Source of the DNA: Pedobacter sp. MC2016-15
GTDB lineage: Bacteria > Bacteroidota > Bacteroidia > Sphingobacteriales > Sphingobacteriaceae
Assembly (NCBI RefSeq): GCF_026239695.1
Contig: NZ_JAPIVS010000007.1
Coordinates: 186,001 to 250,000 of the forward strand
Length of the DNA: 64,000 nucleotides
Direction: 5' to 3'
Made by a program: the position numbers and the translations under genes. Under the pieces are notes generated by a model that made no database searches, was not told the DNA's origin, and saw only the letters and a program-made list of their open reading frames with translations. Positions 33,955-41,918 of this stretch are shown here, one piece after another. Numbering within the stretch: position 1 is the stretch's first letter; each line of letters begins with the position of its first letter.

Positions 33955-35019
33955 TTATTTTATTGGTGCTACAGGACTTCCGTCTACTAAATTAATCTGC
34001 CCGCTCACGATTGCCGTTTCACCTTCTTTCAATCCTTCAATAATCTCCACCTGGTCGTTAATAGTTCTGCCGGCAATTACCTTACGGAGCTTCGCAGTGT
34101 TACCATTTTCAAGTACAAAGATCTGGTTGCTGCTTACACTACCTACAAATGCTCCGCGTGGAACAGTGATCGTTGCTGCCTGTGCAGGGAATTTGAAGAT
34201 AGCCGTGCCGTACATTCCCGCCTTGATTGTATTTGCATGGTTATTCTCCACTTCGATTTCAATAGGGAAGTTTAGTGTACCATCCGCTTTAGGGGCGATG
34301 AAGGTGATCTTTCCGGAGAAGTTATCAGCAGGGAATACATTCGATTTGATCTGAACCTGATCGCCAACTTTAAGGCTGGCCACCTGGCTTTCATTCACGT
34401 TTACCTTTAACTTCAGTTTGGAAACGTCTACCAATTCAAACATCTGCGTGCCCTGTGCATTTACGAAGGCACCTACTTCGATATATCTTTTGTTGACGAT
34501 CCCGTTGATCGGAGATTTAATATTGGCATCATTCACGCGGCGTGCAGAGCTCTGTAATCTCAAACGCGCATTTCTTACAGTAAGCCTTGCCTGGTCCAGC
34601 TGTTGTTGTGTAACCCCGCCAGTGCTGAAAGAGCTTTCATATCGTGCTGCATCCTTGATTGCATTATCCAATGTTGCCTGTGCCGTTTCACGGTCTGTAT
34701 TGATAATCTCTGCGTCTATACGGGCAATCACCTGTCCTTTTTTTACACGGTCACCTTCATCCACATAAATCGCATTTACGCGTCCTGCGTTTTCAGATAA
34801 GAAATTGAGTTCCTGCTTAGCGGCAAAGTTGCCGTTTGCAGTAAAGTCCAAATCAACGGCTTCTTTTTTCACCTGAGCAATACGAACGCTGACGGCGCCG
34901 CCTCCCTGAGAAACCAATGCTGTTTGCGCGTCATTTTTCTTTTTGTTATTGTTCAGTACCCATGCGATAACACCGATAACAACTATAACCAGGATGACTG
35001 TTATAATTCCTCTTTTCAT
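33955..35019 (-). CDS. RND efflux periplasmic adaptor (MFP/HlyD family)
   Basis: 354 residues: an N-terminal membrane anchor (GIITVILVIVVIGVIAWVLN), first lipoyl half (NEAGRV-like FLSENAGRVNAIYVDEGDRV), an alpha-helical hairpin (about 105-150), second lipoyl half (IKSPINGIVNKRYIEVG), beta-barrel and membrane-proximal domains (PRGAFVGSVSSNQIFVLENG, EGLKEGETAIVSGQINLVDG). It bridges the pump encoded downstream and the TolC channel encoded upstream. Its start overlaps the TolC gene stop by 4 nt, indicating translational coupling. It is similar in plan to the unfinished adaptor at 1-577 but belongs to a different system. Confidence 0.93.
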   Translation of the reverse strand: MKRGIITVILVIVVIGVIAWVLNNNKKKNDAQTALVSQGGGAVSVRIAQVKKEAVDLDFTANGNFAAKQELNFLSENAGRVNAIYVDEGDRVKKGQVIARIDAEIINTDRETAQATLDNAIKDAARYESSFSTGGVTQQQLDQARLTVRNARLRLQSSARRVNDANIKSPINGIVNKRYIEVGAFVNAQGTQMFELVDVSKLKLKVNVNESQVASLKVGDQVQIKSNVFPADNFSGKITFIAPKADGTLNFPIEIEVENNHANTIKAGMYGTAIFKFPAQAATITVPRGAFVGSVSSNQIFVLENGNTAKLRKVIAGRTINDQVEIIEGLKEGETAIVSGQINLVDGSPVAPIK

Positions 35020-36338
35020 TTTAATAGTGATTTTATATTTCCGTTTGATTTGATTAATTGTATTTCGGCAATTTTATAATTTAATAATGCCTGAGTATAA
35101 CTGTTCTGTGCCTCTGTCAGTGCATTTTCGGTGTCCAGAAGATCCGTCAATGCGGCAAGTCCGTTGTTATAATTGTTTTGGGTGCTGTTATATATCTCCT
35201 GGGCCAGATCCACGTTCTGGCGTTGGGTTTTGATCGTATTGATGTTATTCTTCAGCTGGATCTTCGCATTCTCGTAAGCCAGGTTGAGGGAGTTTGTCCT
35301 TTCCCTGATATCTTCATCGGCCTTCCTGATGTCAACATTCGCCTGGCGGATTCTTGAACGGGTGGCAAAACCATTGAATATAGGAACCCTCAGAGCAAGC
35401 CCAATCGCCGAAGCATTGTAGTAAAATGCTGATCCGCTTCTGCTGAAAAGGTCGAACTTATCACTCTGCCCTGTAACCGAGATGTTGCCCGTAAGAGACA
35501 GGCTGGGATAGTATTCTGCTGCATAAGCTTTGCGTTGCAAGGTGTATAAGTCCTTTTGTACATTCAGCAGGCGCATTTCTATCCTTCCGGAAGTGTTGAT
35601 GGTATCAGCCATTTCAGGCAATGTTCCTATTTTCTTCAACTCATCCGGTGGGATGTTCACAGCAGTTGATACAGGCATTCCCATCGAAAACTTAAGCTGG
35701 TTTTCCAGTTGCACTACCGCATTGATCGTCTGCTCACGCTGTGTTTGCAGGTTCGTCAGGTTAACCTTGATACGGTCTACATCGATTTTCTTAGCCAGTC
35801 CGTTTGAGTATTGGTTTGTAATGATCTTTTCTACCACCTTAACATTCTTGATGTTAGTGTCGATCACATTCAGCTGCTGTCTGCTCACCAGCACCTGGTA
35901 ATAATTATTGGCAACCAGTTCAATGATCTGTTCATCAGTAAATTCCGCATTGAGATTGTAATAGCTTTCGCTCGTCTTTGCGGCTTTGAGCCCCGTGAAT
36001 ACAGTCTGGTTAAATAATTTCTGGTCCAGCTGTACACCTGCGTTATTGTTCCATTTTCTTCCGAGCTGGAAAGACTGGTCGCCCACCACCAATTGACCGA
36101 TTATCGGGTTGTAAGTCAGCGATGCATTTCCGGTAAGTTGTGGCAATGCTTCTGCACGGACTTCCTGGGTCTTATACTTACCACGATCGATGTCGAGTCT
36201 CGACTTCCTTGCAGTTGCGTTATTTTCAATCGCAAAATTCAGCGCATCTTTGAGTGTCAGCGGCTGTTGGGCATTCACGATGGTGGACACCAACATGCAC
36301 AGCCATAAGATGGGTATTGATTTTACTGGTTTAATCAT
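35016..36338 (-). CDS. TolC family outer-membrane efflux channel
   Basis: 440 residues with a signal peptide (to about residue 24, ending TIVNAQ). Two outer-membrane-efflux (OEP) repeats follow, each with long amphipathic helices: KDALNFAIENNATARKSRLD, QLDQKLFNQTVFTGLKAAKT in the first and RVPIFNGFATRSRIRQANV, NNYNNGLAALTDLLDTENAL in the second. These build the trimeric alpha/beta barrel tunnel. It is 28 nt downstream of the TetR regulator and overlaps the adaptor gene by 4 nt. The order regulator-channel-adaptor-pump is common in Bacteroidota. Confidence 0.93.
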   Translation of the reverse strand: MIKPVKSIPILWLCMLVSTIVNAQQPLTLKDALNFAIENNATARKSRLDIDRGKYKTQEVRAEALPQLTGNASLTYNPIIGQLVVGDQSFQLGRKWNNNAGVQLDQKLFNQTVFTGLKAAKTSESYYNLNAEFTDEQIIELVANNYYQVLVSRQQLNVIDTNIKNVKVVEKIITNQYSNGLAKKIDVDRIKVNLTNLQTQREQTINAVVQLENQLKFSMGMPVSTAVNIPPDELKKIGTLPEMADTINTSGRIEMRLLNVQKDLYTLQRKAYAAEYYPSLSLTGNISVTGQSDKFDLFSRSGSAFYYNASAIGLALRVPIFNGFATRSRIRQANVDIRKADEDIRERTNSLNLAYENAKIQLKNNINTIKTQRQNVDLAQEIYNSTQNNYNNGLAALTDLLDTENALTEAQNSYTQALLNYKIAEIQLIKSNGNIKSLLK

Positions 36339-36366
36339 AATCTGGTTTTTCTGGTATGGGAGCTGG

Positions 36367-36978
36367 TTAGTTTTTGAGTCCTTTGATAAATATTTTTGAC
36401 AGGCTGACCTGCTTTTCCTTCATAAGTTTGAGCTCTTTTTTACCGGGAAAGAGCTCCTTGTTGCCATGCATAATACAGAGTGAAGTCAGACCTGATTGTG
36501 TAGCCAGGTAAAGCTCTGCGAGTTTAGGGATATCTTCCTGTGCCGCGATTTCATTTTTGGCTACCGCCGTTTCAAATACACTTTCATGAAACTTCAGGTT
36601 TCTTGCCATCATGGTTTCAAGATAGTTCTTCAATTCTACGGAACTCAGCGATGAATCCGGATTACCATAGGAAAGATGCAGCATATAGTAGCGCAGAAAG
36701 AATTTATGCTTGATCTCAATGATGTTCAGCAGGGTAGTTTCTAAGGGCGTTCCCTGTTTCTGGTCTTTATACAATACGTTGAAATAATCATCGAAGATCT
36801 TTTCCATGACACCCAGGATAAGGCTCGTTTTGTCAGGAAAGTAATAGTACAGTGAAGGCTTGGATACAGAAAGATCTTCTGCAATTTCATTCATTGTTGT
36901 TTTGTTAATTCCGAAATGGATAAAACGTTTAATCGCTCCTTCTATAATCAGTTCCCTCTTTTTATCAGTTTCTAACAT
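36367..36978 (-). CDS. TetR/AcrR family regulator of the efflux operon
   Basis: 203 residues. The N-terminal DNA-binding domain has RELIIEGAIKRFIHFGINKT and the recognition part DLSVSKPSLYYYFPDKTSLI. The all-helical ligand-binding domain follows. The next gene on the strand is the TolC channel, 28 nt away, so the regulator very probably controls its own efflux operon and releases DNA on binding a toxic compound. An 8-bp inverted repeat overlapping a -7 element 15-43 nt upstream of its start is the likely operator. It resembles the next TetR protein (37092-37706) in the first 60 residues, with nearly the same recognition helix. Confidence 0.92.
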   Translation of the reverse strand: MLETDKKRELIIEGAIKRFIHFGINKTTMNEIAEDLSVSKPSLYYYFPDKTSLILGVMEKIFDDYFNVLYKDQKQGTPLETTLLNIIEIKHKFFLRYYMLHLSYGNPDSSLSSVELKNYLETMMARNLKFHESVFETAVAKNEIAAQEDIPKLAELYLATQSGLTSLCIMHGNKELFPGKKELKLMKEKQVSLSKIFIKGLKN

Positions 36979-36992
36979 TCTACTTTTTTACC

Positions 36993-37024
36993 TTTTGACT
37001 TTATTGATTCTATAGTCAAAAATA
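36993..37024 (-). promoter_or_regulatory. Probable TetR operator overlapping the efflux operon promoter
   Basis: TTTTGACT (36993-37000) and AGTCAAAA (37014-37021) form a perfect inverted repeat with 13 nt between. On the minus strand the -7 match TATTTTTG occupies 37024-37017, within the distal arm. A protein bound here would block the promoter, as expected for an autoregulated TetR operon. No -33 TTG is seen. Confidence 0.5.
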
Positions 37025-37091
37025 TAGCAAGCATTCTGCATAAAAAAACTTCATCCCCGATATCGGGGATATCAACAGTTAAATGACAATT

Positions 37092-37706
37092 CTATGACCT
37101 ATTAACTGGCTTTAAACCAGCTAAAAAGATTTCTGCGAATCGTTTTTCCTTGAGAAAGATAAGTTTAAATTCTTCTTTGCCGGGGAAGAGATGTTTGGCG
37201 CGTTTGAGGATATTGAAATGAATACCAGATACTGCTTCTACAAATATTTCCGTAGTAAACGGGATGTCCTGTACTGCCAGTTCGCCCGACTGATTGCCTT
37301 TACTGAGCAGTTCTGTGATGATCTTGAGTTCGAAGGCTCTGGCGCGCGTGAACTTCTCATAAAGTGCTTCAGGAAGCTCCGGACCAATCATTTGTGTAAA
37401 TTCTATCAGCTTGTAATACTTCTGAATAAAGGCCTGTCTTTTCTGGAGCAGTATCAGAATCCCTTCAGTAGCGGTAGATGTTTTATCAACCGACTTGATC
37501 AGGTCTCTGCTCAGCGTATGCATCATGTTTTCAATTACGCTCACATACAAGCTCAGTTTATCAGGGAAATAGTAATAAAGCAAGGCTTTTGAAAAGGAGA
37601 TGTCTTTTGCGATCTCGGTCATCGTAGTTTTTGCCAGTCCGTAATGAGCGAAACGTTTTAGTGCGGCATCTATGATCAAAAGTCTTTTTTTATCTTGATT
37701 TTCCAT
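37092..37706 (-). CDS. TetR/AcrR family transcriptional regulator (second copy)
   Basis: 204 residues with the same plan as its downstream neighbour: RLLIIDAALKRFAHYGLAKT, then DISFSKALLYYYFPDKLSLY as the recognition region. A helical C-terminal domain ends LKPVNRS. The first 60 residues are clearly paralogous to the TetR protein at 36367-36978, whereas the ligand domains differ, as after an old tandem duplication with a change of inducer. A 113-nt gap containing the neighbour's promoter separates the two. Its own candidate promoter is at 37805-37778. The target genes are unknown; cross-regulation of the efflux operon is possible. Confidence 0.88.
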   Translation of the reverse strand: MENQDKKRLLIIDAALKRFAHYGLAKTTMTEIAKDISFSKALLYYYFPDKLSLYVSVIENMMHTLSRDLIKSVDKTSTATEGILILLQKRQAFIQKYYKLIEFTQMIGPELPEALYEKFTRARAFELKIITELLSKGNQSGELAVQDIPFTTEIFVEAVSGIHFNILKRAKHLFPGKEEFKLIFLKEKRFAEIFLAGLKPVNRS

Positions 37707-37777
37707 GTTAATCAGGCTTGCTTTTTTGCAATTGGGGTAACGGCTTAAATAAGGTTATAATCGAACGTAAAATATGC

Positions 37778-37805
37778 AAAATTATTAAATATTTCACTTA
37801 ACAAG
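37778..37805 (-). promoter_or_regulatory. Candidate promoter of the second TetR gene
   Basis: On the minus strand TTG (37805-37803), a 17-nt spacer and TAATTTTG (37785-37778). It lies 72 nt upstream of the start codon. Confidence 0.4.
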
Positions 37806-37867
37806 TTTATTACAAGGTATAACATTTACTATGAGACGATAATAAAAAAAATCCGTCTGAATATCTC

Positions 37868-37875
37868 TACATTTG
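37868..37875 (+). promoter_or_regulatory. Candidate -7 element (TACATTTG) upstream of murB
   Basis: TACATTTG fits TAnnTTTG and ends 14 nt before the murB ATG at 37890; no matching -33 TTG. Confidence 0.35.
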
Positions 37876-37889
37876 CCGCAAACAACCAT

Positions 37890-38924
37890 TTGCCCAATAT
37901 GTATTTACTAAAGGAAAATATCTCCCTGCAACCCTACAACACTTTTGGTATCGATGTGATAGCACGTTTCTTTGCCGAGATATTCACTGAAGAAGACTTG
38001 CGTGAGCTGAGCCTGCTCCCTGTTTTCACAGAGAATAGATTGTTGGTTCTTGGCGGTGGCAGTAATATGCTTTTCACAAAGGATTACGAAGGACTGGTGT
38101 TAAAGCTGAGTATCCCCGGGATCTCTGCGGCAAGGTCGGCAGAGAATGAGGACCAGGTAATGGTCACTGCCGGTGCGGGAATTGTCTGGAACGACCTGGT
38201 AAATTACTGTGTTGAACAGGATTTTGCCGGACTGGAGAATATGAGCCTGATCCCGGGAACGGTGGGGGCTTCACCGATCCAGAATATCGGGGCTTATGGT
38301 GTAGAACTTAAAGATGTATTTGAATCCTGCAGGGCTTTTGAAATTGCTACCGGCACTATCAGGAAGTTTGAATTTGCAGATTGCCATTTCGCTTACCGCG
38401 ATAGTATCTTTAAAAATGAACTGAAAGGACAGTACGTAATCACTGAAGTAACCTTCAGATTAAATACACAGGCCAGAATTAATACCCAATACGGAGCTAT
38501 TCAGGCTGTGCTTGCAGACAGGGGCATCAGACGGCCAACGATTGCTGACATTTCTAAAGTGGTGTCTGAAATCAGGGTGAGTAAATTGCCGGATCCTTCA
38601 ACCATCGGCAATGCCGGTAGTTTCTTTAAGAACCCGGTGATTGAGAAAGCACAATATGAATCTATTCTCAAAACTTTTCCGGACCTGATCAGTTATCCTG
38701 TAGGAAAAGAAAAGGTAAAACTAGCTGCGGGATGGCTCATTGAGTCATGTGGTTTTAAAGGTATTGCAGAAGGCAATACAGGTACATGGAAGAACCAGGC
38801 GCTGGTACTGGTGAATCATGGACAGGCCACAGGGGCTGAAGTGTATAGTTTTTCGGAAAAGATTATAGACACTGTAGAAGCTAAGTTTGGCGTCAAATTA
38901 GAGCGTGAGGTAAATATTTTGTGA
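37890..38924 (+). CDS. murB: UDP-N-acetylenolpyruvoylglucosamine reductase
   Basis: 344 residues, the size of E. coli-type (type I) MurB. FAD-binding motifs are YNTFGIDVIARFF, LVLGGGSNMLFT and IPGTVGASPIQNIGAYGVE. The catalytic serine lies in GNAGSFFKNP and the family's late Glu region is GQATGAEVYSFSEKI. The tyrosine-containing loop of type I (FAYRDSIFKNE) is present. It reduces enolpyruvyl-UDP-GlcNAc to UDP-MurNAc with NADPH, the second committed step of peptidoglycan synthesis in the cytoplasm. It is likely essential. It is followed after 167 nt by an ECF sigma factor gene. Confidence 0.96.
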   Translation: MPNMYLLKENISLQPYNTFGIDVIARFFAEIFTEEDLRELSLLPVFTENRLLVLGGGSNMLFTKDYEGLVLKLSIPGISAARSAENEDQVMVTAGAGIVWNDLVNYCVEQDFAGLENMSLIPGTVGASPIQNIGAYGVELKDVFESCRAFEIATGTIRKFEFADCHFAYRDSIFKNELKGQYVITEVTFRLNTQARINTQYGAIQAVLADRGIRRPTIADISKVVSEIRVSKLPDPSTIGNAGSFFKNPVIEKAQYESILKTFPDLISYPVGKEKVKLAAGWLIESCGFKGIAEGNTGTWKNQALVLVNHGQATGAEVYSFSEKIIDTVEAKFGVKLEREVNIL

Positions 38925-39091
38925 CAATCAGTCGTGTGTTAAACCTAAACCTGCATTTTTTTTCCTGAACCTCTGAATTGCTTTTTTGGTACATATGTTG
39001 CATTAAGGTTATTAAGCAAGATTAAATAAACAGACAACGCCACTCTATCACGCTGTTTATTTGCTCTTTAACCTTAAAAACTTAAAAGACT

Positions 39092-39622
39092 ATGACAAAA
39101 AATGAATTTAACCTCCAGCTCCATAACCATTCGGTTTCTTTGCAGTCATTCGCTTTAAATTTTACTAAAGATATTGAAGATGCTAACGATCTTGTTCAGG
39201 ATACGATGCTTAAAGCTGTAACTTATTACGGTAAATTTAAAGAAGGTACAAATCTAAAGGGATGGTTGTTTACCATCATGAAAAACACTTTCATCAACAA
39301 TTACAGACGACTGGTTAAAACAAATGCACTGATTACAAAATCTGAAGATATCTCATCTGCAAATCTTCATTACAGTGCTACAAAAAATACAAGTGACAGT
39401 AAATTCGTTATCGGAGACATCAATAAGGCTTTGGCAACACTGCAACCAGAATACCATGTTCCTTTTGTAAAATACTTTGAAGGGTATAAATATCATGAGA
39501 TTGCAGATATGCTGGATATTCCCATTGGGACTGTTAAAACAAGAATCCACGTAGCACGTCAGATACTAAAAAAATATCTGAAGACGTATTCTAAAGAAAT
39601 TCTGGGAACTGAGATCGTTTAA
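39092..39622 (+). CDS. RNA polymerase sigma factor, ECF (sigma-70 family)
   Basis: 176 residues. Region 2 reads SFALNFTKDIEDANDLVQDTMLKA and continues TNLKGWLFTIMKNTFINNYRR. Region 4 reads PFVKYFEGYKYHEIADMLDIPIGTVKTRIHVARQILKKYL. No anti-sigma gene of the FecR or zinc-finger type lies next to it, so it is probably controlled by expression level or by a partner encoded elsewhere. Bacteroidota carry many such factors; the stimulus here is not evident. It is a free-standing gene ended by a strong terminator. Confidence 0.93.
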   Translation: MTKNEFNLQLHNHSVSLQSFALNFTKDIEDANDLVQDTMLKAVTYYGKFKEGTNLKGWLFTIMKNTFINNYRRLVKTNALITKSEDISSANLHYSATKNTSDSKFVIGDINKALATLQPEYHVPFVKYFEGYKYHEIADMLDIPIGTVKTRIHVARQILKKYLKTYSKEILGTEIV

Positions 39623-39642
39623 TAACCGGCTCAACCCTTTGA

Positions 39643-39680
39643 AAAGCGATTGATCGTAAAGATCAGTCGCTTTTTTTTTT
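39643..39680 (+). terminator. Rho-independent terminator after the sigma factor gene
   Basis: AAAGCGATTGATC (39643-39655) pairs with GATCAGTCGCTTT (39661-39673) with one G-U pair and loop GTAAA, followed by ten T. Confidence 0.95.
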
Positions 39681-39694
39681 GCTGATGCTGTCGT

Positions 39695-39723
39695 TTGAAT
39701 CCGGGTTCAAAAGTTTATTTTTG
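39695..39723 (+). promoter_or_regulatory. Promoter of the lycopene-cyclase-like/cytochrome-b5-like gene pair
   Basis: TTG at 39695-39697, an 18-nt spacer and TATTTTTG at 39716-39723, a complete match. Transcription should start about 20 nt before the ATG at 39748. Confidence 0.65.
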
Positions 39724-39747
39724 GCAATTCATATATAAAAAATTGCG

Positions 39748-40425
39748 ATGAATTACACCTACCTGCTCGTTAACCTGGGTTTATTACTGTTTTCGGGTTT
39801 AGTATTTTCAAACAGGCAAATTAATTTTGCAGGTCAGAGTAAATTTATCATTCTCGCCGTTTTAATCAACGTCTTTGCTTTTTCGGTGCCTACAGAATTT
39901 CTCACACAGCTAAAGGTCATTGTGTTTAATCCGCCTTACCTGAGCGGGATGACTTTGTGGGAGCTACCTATAGAAGAGCTGCTCTTATCTCTGCTGCTTC
40001 CCTTAAGCGGCATTGCTATCTACCTCTTCCTGAATATGCGTTATAAGGACAATTCATTGGAAAAATACAGTCTTGCCCTCAGTAATATGCTGCTGGGCGT
40101 ATGCATTGCCATGCTGTACTTTGGTCACCAGAAATTATATACACTCTTTACTTTTTCTATCCTGCTGGTATTCCTGCTCTATATAGAATATGTGAACAAG
40201 ATCAGGTTTATGTATAAGTTTTACCGTGCCTTTCTTGTGTCGCTCCTGCTGTTTTATACGGTTTACGGCATATTAACGTCTATCCCGGTTATTCAGTATA
40301 CCACCGAGGAAACGCTGAATTTCAACTTCTCACATATTCCTTTTGAAAGCCATTTCTATTATATGTCGATGTTGCTGCTGAGCATTTATCTTTATGAACT
40401 GTTCAAAAGCAGAGCGCGTAACTAA
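39748..40425 (+). CDS. Lycopene cyclase domain (CarR/CrtYc-d-like) integral membrane protein
   Basis: 225 residues, nearly all hydrophobic, with about six or seven membrane segments and a start inside the membrane (MNYTYLLVNLGLLLFSGLVF). The signature is FNPPYLSGMTLWELPIEELLL, with P74-I-E76-E77. In heterodimeric and fused lycopene cyclases, the FNP.YL.G...LP.EE sequence marks each repeat and the acidic pair is catalytic. A single protein with two such half-domains in its length would be the CarR/CrtYcd form; the second half here lacks an obvious PxEE and is weaker. The next gene, a b5-like heme protein, overlaps by one base. No other carotenoid genes are in the window. Confidence 0.7.
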   Translation: MNYTYLLVNLGLLLFSGLVFSNRQINFAGQSKFIILAVLINVFAFSVPTEFLTQLKVIVFNPPYLSGMTLWELPIEELLLSLLLPLSGIAIYLFLNMRYKDNSLEKYSLALSNMLLGVCIAMLYFGHQKLYTLFTFSILLVFLLYIEYVNKIRFMYKFYRAFLVSLLLFYTVYGILTSIPVIQYTTEETLNFNFSHIPFESHFYYMSMLLLSIYLYELFKSRARN

Positions 40426-40658
40426 TGGATTTACCAGAATATACCAAACAGCAGCTGGCCTTACGCAACGGGCAGGATAAACCGCAGATCTGGGTTGCCT
40501 ACAAAGGGTTCATCTATGATGTCGGAGAAAGCAGGTTATGGAGGAACGGCAAACATTATGAGCACTGGGCAGGGCAGGACCTTACAGATGAATTGGCAGA
40601 TGCCCCGCATACCGAAGCTGTTTTTGAAAAGTTTAAGCCGGTTGGGAAACTGAGGTGA
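40425..40658 (+). CDS. Cytochrome b5-like heme/steroid-binding domain protein
   Basis: 77 residues, one compact domain: EYTKQQLALRNGQDKPQIWV, AYKGFIYDVGESRLWRNGKH, then YEHWAGQDLTDELADAPHTE. This is the b5-like fold seen in small Bacteroidota proteins and in membrane steroid-binding proteins. Candidate heme or ligand residues are H in GKHYEHW and H in APHTE. No signal or membrane segment is visible, so it is cytosolic or peripheral. Its ATG shares an A with the stop of the lycopene-cyclase-like gene (TAATG), so it is translationally coupled and may deliver electrons to, or associate with, that membrane protein. Confidence 0.82.
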   Translation: MDLPEYTKQQLALRNGQDKPQIWVAYKGFIYDVGESRLWRNGKHYEHWAGQDLTDELADAPHTEAVFEKFKPVGKLR

Positions 40659-40661
40659 TAA

Positions 40662-40697
40662 AAAAACGGCAGTACTTTTTAGAGAACTGCCGTTTTT
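40662..40697. terminator. Bidirectional Rho-independent terminator
   Basis: AAAAACGGCAGT (40662-40673) pairs with ACTGCCGTTTTT (40686-40697). It is flanked by A and T runs between convergent genes. Confidence 0.93.
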
Positions 40698-40715
40698 GTA
40701 TAGTGATATTACTGA

Positions 40716-41636
40716 CTAAGCTTCGATAGCGAAGGAGCTCAGGTTTACAAATTGCTGTACACGTTTGGCAACTTCATCTTCACTAAGGTTAACGATCTTT
40801 TCTGTACCAAATTTCTCCACACAGAATGAAGCCAGCGCTGAACCAAAGATGATTGCATTTTTCATGTTGTTGAAGTTTACAGTACCAACTTTTGCCAGGT
40901 AACCGATAAATCCACCTGCAAAGGTATCACCTGCACCTGTCGGGTCAAAAACCTCTGCCAGCGGAAGTGCAGGAGCAGAGAATATTTTATCCTCGTGGAA
41001 TAATAAAGCCCCATGTTCACCTTTTTTGATGATCAGGTATTTAGGACCCATAGTAAGGATTTTCTTGGATGCTTTCACTAAAGAGTACTCACCTGACAGC
41101 TGTCTTGCTTCTTCGTCGTTAATGGTCAGTACATCTACCAGCTTAAGCGTTTCCAGCAGATCATCCATTGCCACGTCCATCCAGAAGTTCATGGTATCCA
41201 GAACAACCAGCTTAGGCCTGTTTTTAAGACGTTTGATCACTGTTTGCTGGATCTGTGGAGTAAGGTTGCCCAGCATCAGGTATTCGCAGTCCTGGTAGCT
41301 CTCAGGGATAATCGGATCAAAGTCGGCCAGTACATTCAGTTCCGTTACCAGGGTATCCCTGCTGTTCATATCATTGTGATATTTTCCCGACCAGAAGAAA
41401 GATTTCTCACCTTCTTTGATTTGTAAGCCTTCTGTATCGATACCGTGAGTAGTAAAGGTATCAATGTCGTCCTGATGGAAGTCATCACCTACTACACCTA
41501 CAATTTTTACCTTTTTATAGAAGTAAGATGCAGCTAAACTTGCATAGGTAGCAGCGCCACCAACGATTTTATCAGTCTTTCCGAAGGGTGTTTCAATAGC
41601 GTCAAATGCTACAGTCCCTATGATTATCAGGCTCAT
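40716..41636 (-). CDS. PfkB family carbohydrate/nucleoside kinase
   Basis: 306 residues of the ribokinase fold. The first signature region GKTDKIVGGAATYASLAASYF and the second DPTGAGDTFAGGFIGYLA, with the catalytic Asp in GAGD and its anion hole, are both intact. ATP-contact residues (LTINDEEARQLSGE, IIKKGEHGALLF) are also present. The substrate cannot be fixed; adenosine, ribose and fructose kinases all share this pattern, and the GGAATYAS sequence is common in a Bacteroidota subgroup usually annotated only as sugar kinase. It stands alone between a bidirectional terminator and tRNA-Asn. Confidence 0.9.
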   Translation of the reverse strand: MSLIIIGTVAFDAIETPFGKTDKIVGGAATYASLAASYFYKKVKIVGVVGDDFHQDDIDTFTTHGIDTEGLQIKEGEKSFFWSGKYHNDMNSRDTLVTELNVLADFDPIIPESYQDCEYLMLGNLTPQIQQTVIKRLKNRPKLVVLDTMNFWMDVAMDDLLETLKLVDVLTINDEEARQLSGEYSLVKASKKILTMGPKYLIIKKGEHGALLFHEDKIFSAPALPLAEVFDPTGAGDTFAGGFIGYLAKVGTVNFNNMKNAIIFGSALASFCVEKFGTEKIVNLSEDEVAKRVQQFVNLSSFAIEA

Positions 41637-41782
41637 ATGTTTTATTTTAAATTTTTTTCAATATTTTTCGTTACAAATATTGCATAAATAATTTAAAAGC
41701 CCTAATATTGCATTCCCAAATCGGACGACACTTTATGTTCTTTATTAAAGCTGAAAGCCATTTTAAGGGATAACCAGAGTAC

Positions 41783-41856
41783 TCCTTCTTAGCTCAGCTG
41801 GTTAGAGCATCTGACTGTTAATCAGAGGGTCGCTGGTTCGAGCCCAGCAGAGGGAG
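41783..41856 (+). tRNA. tRNA-Asn (GTT), copy 1
   Basis: 74 nt with all four stems. The acceptor TCCTTCT pairs with AGAGGGA (one G-U pair), followed by discriminator G. D stem GCTC/GAGC, anticodon stem TCTGA/TCAGA, anticodon GTT at 41817-41819, T arm GCTGG-TTCGAGC-CCAGC. The 3' CCA is not encoded. Copy 2 on the minus strand (61631-61704) is identical over all 74 nt. Confidence 0.97.
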
Positions 41857-41862
41857 CAGAAA

Positions 41863-41894
41863 AAAAAGCCTTACCATGTCCGGTAAGGCTTTTT
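41863..41894 (+). terminator. Terminator of tRNA-Asn copy 1
   Basis: AAAAAGCCTTACC (41863-41875) pairs with GGTAAGGCTTTTT (41882-41894), loop ATGTCC. The same hairpin recurs in inverse orientation after tRNA-Asn copy 2. Confidence 0.95.
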
Positions 41895-41918
41895 CTGTTT
41901 TCAGATCTCTTTTAATTT

